Assembly (NCBI GenBank): GCA_015490105.1
Contig: WFYK01000200.1
Span: 1-10,244 of the forward strand
Direction: 5' to 3'
DNA length: 10,244 bases
Source: Aquificaceae bacterium
GTDB taxonomy: Bacteria; Aquificota; Aquificia; Aquificales; Aquificaceae
Shown here: positions 7,448 through 10,244 of the stretch, one piece after another
How positions within the stretch are numbered: position 1 is the first letter of the stretch
How the letters are laid out: each line of letters starts with the position of its first letter
The notes under the pieces: model-generated
Databases searched by the model: none
Seen by the model: the letters and a program-made list of their open reading frames with translations, nothing else
Told to the model about the DNA's origin: nothing
Position numbers and translations under genes: made by a program

Positions 7448-8238
7448 CCATGACAGAGGTTATAACCGTAACTTCGGGAAAGGGCGGTGTAGGAAAGACC
7501 ACGGTAACCGCTAACTTGGGTGTAGCTTTAGCTAAACTCGGAAAGAGGGTTCTCCTGATCGATGCGGACATAGGTCTTAGAAACCTTGATATGATCCTCG
7601 GCCTTGAGAACCGCATAGTCTACGATATACTCGACGTTCTCGAAGGCAGGGTCCCCCCGGAAAAGGCTTTCGTGAAAGACAAAAGGAACCTATCCCTTTA
7701 CCTTCTTCCCGCAAACCAGACTAAGAACAAGGATGCGGTAGACCCGGATCGCTGGGTTGAGCTCGTAGAAAGTTTAAAAGAGTCTGGAGAGTTCGACTTT
7801 ATCCTTATAGATTCTCCCGCAGGTATAGAGCAGGGGTTTAAGATAGCGGTTTCACCATCTACTAAGGTCTACATAGTGGTGAACCCCGAGGTTTCTTCGG
7901 TCAGGGACTCGGACAGGGTAATAGGTTTGCTCGAGAGTATGGACAAGGACAGATACTGGATAATCATAAACAGAATAAAGTGGAAGATGGTAAAAAAGGG
8001 TGAGATGCTTTCTGTTGAAGACGTTACGGATATTTTGAAAGCACCCCTCATAGGTGTGATCCCTGAAGAGGAAAAGCTCGTGGACTTCACCAACAGAGGT
8101 GAACCCATAGTCTTGCACGAAAAATTTAACGCTTCCAAAGCTATAATGGACATAGCCAAAAGAACCCTCGGTGAGGAGGTTCCGATAGTCCGATACGGAG
8201 AAAATGAGGGGTTCTTGAGCAAACTCTTCGGAGGGTGA
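7444..8238 (+). CDS. minD: Septum site-determining ATPase MinD
   Basis: MinD is a membrane-associated ParA/MinD-type ATPase that recruits MinC and is cycled by MinE. The 264-residue protein has the deviant Walker A motif GKGGVGKTT at 12-20, including the signature lysine K13. It also has LIDADIGLRNLD (switch I region, D40/D42), Walker B FILIDSPAG at 119-127, and a C-terminal amphipathic membrane-targeting helix ending in GFLSKLFGG, very close to the GFLKRLFGG end of E. coli MinD. Two ATGs, at 7444 and 7450, could start it. The first overlaps the minC stop (ATGA) and favours coupling; the second removes only two residues, and neither has a strong ribosome site. MinE starts three bases after the stop. 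Confidence 0.97.
   Translation: MTMTEVITVTSGKGGVGKTTVTANLGVALAKLGKRVLLIDADIGLRNLDMILGLENRIVYDILDVLEGRVPPEKAFVKDKRNLSLYLLPANQTKNKDAVDPDRWVELVESLKESGEFDFILIDSPAGIEQGFKIAVSPSTKVYIVVNPEVSSVRDSDRVIGLLESMDKDRYWIIINRIKWKMVKKGEMLSVEDVTDILKAPLIGVIPEEEKLVDFTNRGEPIVLHEKFNASKAIMDIAKRTLGEEVPIVRYGENEGFLSKLFGG
8230..8235 (+). promoter_or_regulatory. Ribosome binding site for minE
   Basis: GGAGGG lies inside the last codons of minD, directly before its TGA and six bases before the TTG. It supports the TTG at 8242 as the minE start and suggests coupling to minD translation. Confidence 0.7.
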
Positions 8239-8241
8239 GCT

Positions 8242-8478
8242 TTGCTGGGTTTTTTATTCGGAAAGAAAAGTAAAGACATTGCAAAGCAAAGACTTACGGT
8301 GGTCTTAGCCTACGAGCGTAAAGGCTTGCCTCCAAACATAGTGGACAAACTCCGCGAAGATCTCATAAACCTCTTTTCCAAATACCCTCAGTTTGACGCA
8401 AAGTCCATAGAGGTTTCCTTAAGACGGGACGACAGCGACAAAGAAGAACTTTGGATAAGCATTCCCTTTAAAAACTAA
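8242..8478 (+). CDS. minE: Cell division topological specificity factor MinE
   Basis: MinE stimulates MinD ATP hydrolysis and displaces MinC, which restricts MinCD inhibition to the cell poles. The protein is 78 residues, near the usual 80-90. It has the N-terminal membrane-binding segment LGFLFGKKSKDIAKQRL, the MinD-contact stretch LTVVLAYERKGLPP (18-31), a conserved helix KLREDLINLFSKYP, and the closing strand of the topological domain, LWISIPF at 70-76. The start codon is TTG, with a good ribosome site six bases upstream; no ATG or GTG occurs near this position, and the family N-terminus fits the TTG exactly. It follows minD after three bases, and its stop overlaps that of convergent tsaB. 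The short length and TTG start could make it easy for gene finders to miss. Confidence 0.95.
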   Translation: MLGFLFGKKSKDIAKQRLTVVLAYERKGLPPNIVDKLREDLINLFSKYPQFDAKSIEVSLRRDDSDKEELWISIPFKN

Positions 8479-9065
8479 GTGGGCGGTCTCAGGTAGATAG
8501 GTTCAACTTTGAAGGGATCTTCCCCCTGTTCACCCTTAGCCAGCCTCTCGTAGGCCACTAACCCGCCGTAAGCGGAGAAAGGAAAAAAAGGGACAAGGAT
8601 CAGATTTTTTACCCCTTCCCAACGTCCCAGATGCTCTATACCTATACCAACTCCCGATACTTGCTCACCTTCCCATATCTTTATCTCCGAAATATTCTCT
8701 TTATCCACCTCTCTGTAGAAGACGTATCTACTTACCTTGAGGAAAGGAACCTTAGGGTAAGGTGAGGGAACGAAGCGGGCGAGAAGCTCTAAGTTTTCAA
8801 AGGTAAAGAGAGGTTTTTTAAGGAGGTAAGCGGAAGTTTTCATAAAGATCACCCCTATCCTGAGTGACGTTGAATATCCGACCCCTACGGAAACCGCAAA
8901 GGCGTCGAAGTCCCTCAGATCTATACCCTCTTCGCTGAGAGCTTTAGGTAGATTTTCGAGGGTTTTTTTAGAAGAGTCGATGTATTTGAGTAGAACGACC
9001 TTAGAGTCTTCCACGACGGAAAAGTTGAAAAAGGAGAAGGAAGTGTCTAAAGAAAACAACCGCAT
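8475..9065 (-). CDS. tsaB: TsaB-like partner of the tRNA t6A threonylcarbamoyltransferase
   Basis: TsaB (YeaZ) is the non-catalytic partner of TsaD and TsaE in making N6-threonylcarbamoyladenosine at position 37 of ANN-decoding tRNAs. Seen in the 196 residues are an ASKHA-type start (RLFSLDTSFSFFNFSVV), the family segment VGVGYSTSLRIGV at 60-72 (usual form GPGSFTGLRIG), a following helix KTSAYLLKKPLFTFENLELLA, and the typical C-terminal PIYLRPPT. The motif is degenerate: Val for Pro at 62, and Ser for the second Gly at 67. The protein is therefore a divergent member, and the call rests on overall pattern, length and the two ends. Its ATG shares one base with the gatA stop (TGATG), so it is likely translated by reinitiation; no good ribosome site is seen. 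Confidence 0.82.
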   Translation of the reverse strand: MRLFSLDTSFSFFNFSVVEDSKVVLLKYIDSSKKTLENLPKALSEEGIDLRDFDAFAVSVGVGYSTSLRIGVIFMKTSAYLLKKPLFTFENLELLARFVPSPYPKVPFLKVSRYVFYREVDKENISEIKIWEGEQVSGVGIGIEHLGRWEGVKNLILVPFFPFSAYGGLVAYERLAKGEQGEDPFKVEPIYLRPPT

Positions 9066-10244
9066 CAGACTTCGGGAAACTTGTCGTAGTGAGGGAAGAT
9101 CTCTTCCCAGATCTTGCTGACTTTAAGGAGGGTTCCTTCGTCCCAAGGCTTTCCTATCACCTGACCGCCTACGGGAAGTCCCTTCTTCCACCCTATCGGG
9201 ATCGAGATTGCGGGGAGTCCCGCAAGGTTTACCGGAACTGTTAAAACGTCCGAGAGATACATCTTTATAGGATCGCTTAATCTCTCTCCGAACTTGAAAG
9301 GCAACGTCGGAGTTGTCGGGGTAAGGATAAAGTCTACTTCGCGGAAAGCTTTTTTAAAGTCTTCGTATATGAGCCTGCGAACCTTTTGAGCTTTCAGGTA
9401 GTAAGCATCGTAGTATCCTGCGGATAGGGCGAAGGTCCCCACCAATATTCTTCTCTTTACCTCCTCTCCGAAACCTTCATCTCGTGTCTTGGAATACATC
9501 TCCTGAAGGTTCTTATAGTTCGGCGTCCTGTAGCCGTATCTTACCCCGTCGTATCGGGCGAGGTTCGAAGACGCCTCGGAGGGAGCAATTATATAGTAAG
9601 TGGGTATCGCATATCTCAAGTGGGGCAAAGAGATTTCCTTTACCTTCAAACCCTCCTCTTTGAGCTTTCGGAGAAATTCATCGAAGGCTTCTTTTACCTC
9701 CTCATCCATCTCGTAGGAGAAAATTTCTTTAGGCACGCCCGCGGTAAAGTCTTTTAGGCTTGCATCTAAGTTTTTGGACCATTCGGGAACGGGCTCCTTT
9801 GAGCTCGTAGAATCCTTAGGATCGTGACCGCTTATAACTTCCAAGAGCAAAGCGACATCTTCGGTCTTCCGTGCGAAGACCCCGATTTGATCTAGGGAGC
9901 TTGCAAAGGCTACAAGACCGTATCTTGAAACCCTACCGTAGGTGGGTTTTATGCCTATAACACCGCAAAAACTCGCAGGCTGTCTTATAGAACCTCCCGT
10001 GTCCGATCCGAGAGCTACTGGCGAGGAACCGACCGCTACACTCGCGGAAGATCCTCCGGATGAGCCTCCCGGAACCCTTTCCGTGTCCCAAGGGTTTCTG
10101 GTAGGGAAGAAAGCGGAATGTTCGGTAGAAGATCCCATAGCAAATTCATCCAAGTTGGTTTTACCCACTATAATCGCCCCTTCCCTTTTTAACCTCTCTA
10201 TCACTGTCGCGTCGTAAGGAGCTACAAAATTTTCGAGTATCTTA
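9065..10244 (-). CDS. gatA: Glu-tRNA(Gln)/Asp-tRNA(Asn) amidotransferase subunit A, partial (5' end outside window)
   Basis: GatA is the amidase subunit of GatCAB. It frees ammonia from glutamine, and GatB then amidates mischarged Glu-tRNA(Gln) or Asp-tRNA(Asn). The amidase signature is clear: VPGGSSGGSSASVAVG then LGSDTGGSIRQPASFCG, containing the cis-Ser and the nucleophilic Ser (codons near 10063-10061 and 9991-9989) spaced 24 residues apart, as in known GatA. The frame does not begin at the GTG at 10204. Upstream codons read KILENFVAPYDAT, typical GatA sequence, and continue to the window edge, so the catalytic Lys region and roughly the first 100 residues are missing. The C-terminal part is complete, ending in PHYDKFPEV. 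In A. aeolicus GatCAB is reported to serve both tRNAs. It is followed directly by tsaB with a one-base overlap. Confidence 0.97.
   Translation of the reverse strand, partial: KILENFVAPYDATVIERLKREGAIIVGKTNLDEFAMGSSTEHSAFFPTRNPWDTERVPGGSSGGSSASVAVGSSPVALGSDTGGSIRQPASFCGVIGIKPTYGRVSRYGLVAFASSLDQIGVFARKTEDVALLLEVISGHDPKDSTSSKEPVPEWSKNLDASLKDFTAGVPKEIFSYEMDEEVKEAFDEFLRKLKEEGLKVKEISLPHLRYAIPTYYIIAPSEASSNLARYDGVRYGYRTPNYKNLQEMYSKTRDEGFGEEVKRRILVGTFALSAGYYDAYYLKAQKVRRLIYEDFKKAFREVDFILTPTTPTLPFKFGERLSDPIKMYLSDVLTVPVNLAGLPAISIPIGWKKGLPVGGQVIGKPWDEGTLLKVSKIWEEIFPHYDKFPEV

Noticed and set aside
9065..10204. gatA starting at the GTG at 10204 as a shortened amidase
   Set aside because: Codons upstream of 10204 continue in frame with typical GatA sequence to the window edge, so this is an edge truncation, not a short gene.
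1..10244. tRNA, rRNA, CRISPR array, IS element or riboswitch
   Set aside because: No cloverleaf, direct-repeat array, transposase or long structured leader was seen; nearly all bases are in confidently coding frames.

Overview
The window reads as chromosomal DNA from a hyperthermophilic bacterium of the Aquificales, most likely Aquifex aeolicus or a close relative. Supporting signs are dominant AGG/AGA arginine and ATA isoleucine codons, Lys/Glu-rich proteins, moderate GC content and very tight gene packing. Almost every base is coding. There are no RNA genes, mobile elements, CRISPR arrays or convincing rho-independent terminators, and no gene-free stretch longer than about 50 bases. The species assignment is an inference from sequence style.

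Layout, left to right. (1) Minus strand, off the left edge: an unrecognised protein with an acidic helical first half and a Pro/Gln/Ser/Thr/Lys-rich second half, possibly a FliK-like hook-length control protein (weak call). (2) A 43-base divergent gap containing a perfect 13-base palindrome. (3) Plus strand: glnE, the two-headed adenylyltransferase/adenylyl-removing enzyme of glutamine synthetase. (4) Minus strand: a two-gene operon of an FMN-dependent nitronate monooxygenase/FabK-like oxidoreductase followed by hisB (histidine synthesis), joined by an ATGA overlap. (5) A 51-base divergent gap. (6) Plus strand: glmU-minC-minD-minE, linking UDP-GlcNAc synthesis to division-site selection. (7) Minus strand, off the right edge: gatA (tRNA-dependent amidotransferase subunit A, partial) followed by tsaB (t6A tRNA modification), joined by TGATG.

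How it works together: the window holds housekeeping transcription units. The clearest functional grouping is glmU-minCDE, which places a cell-envelope precursor enzyme upstream of the complete Min system; translation of the min genes appears coupled, with three different start codons (GTG, ATG, TTG). The gatA-tsaB pair joins two tRNA-related functions. Both convergent gene pairs (glnE/hisB and minE/tsaB) end in stop codons that overlap by a few bases, so no terminator fits between them.

I did not find a previously undescribed system. The points most worth a second look are the unidentified left-edge protein, the palindrome abutting the glnE start, the four-cysteine cluster in the oxidoreductase, and the TTG-started minE that completes a full Min operon.
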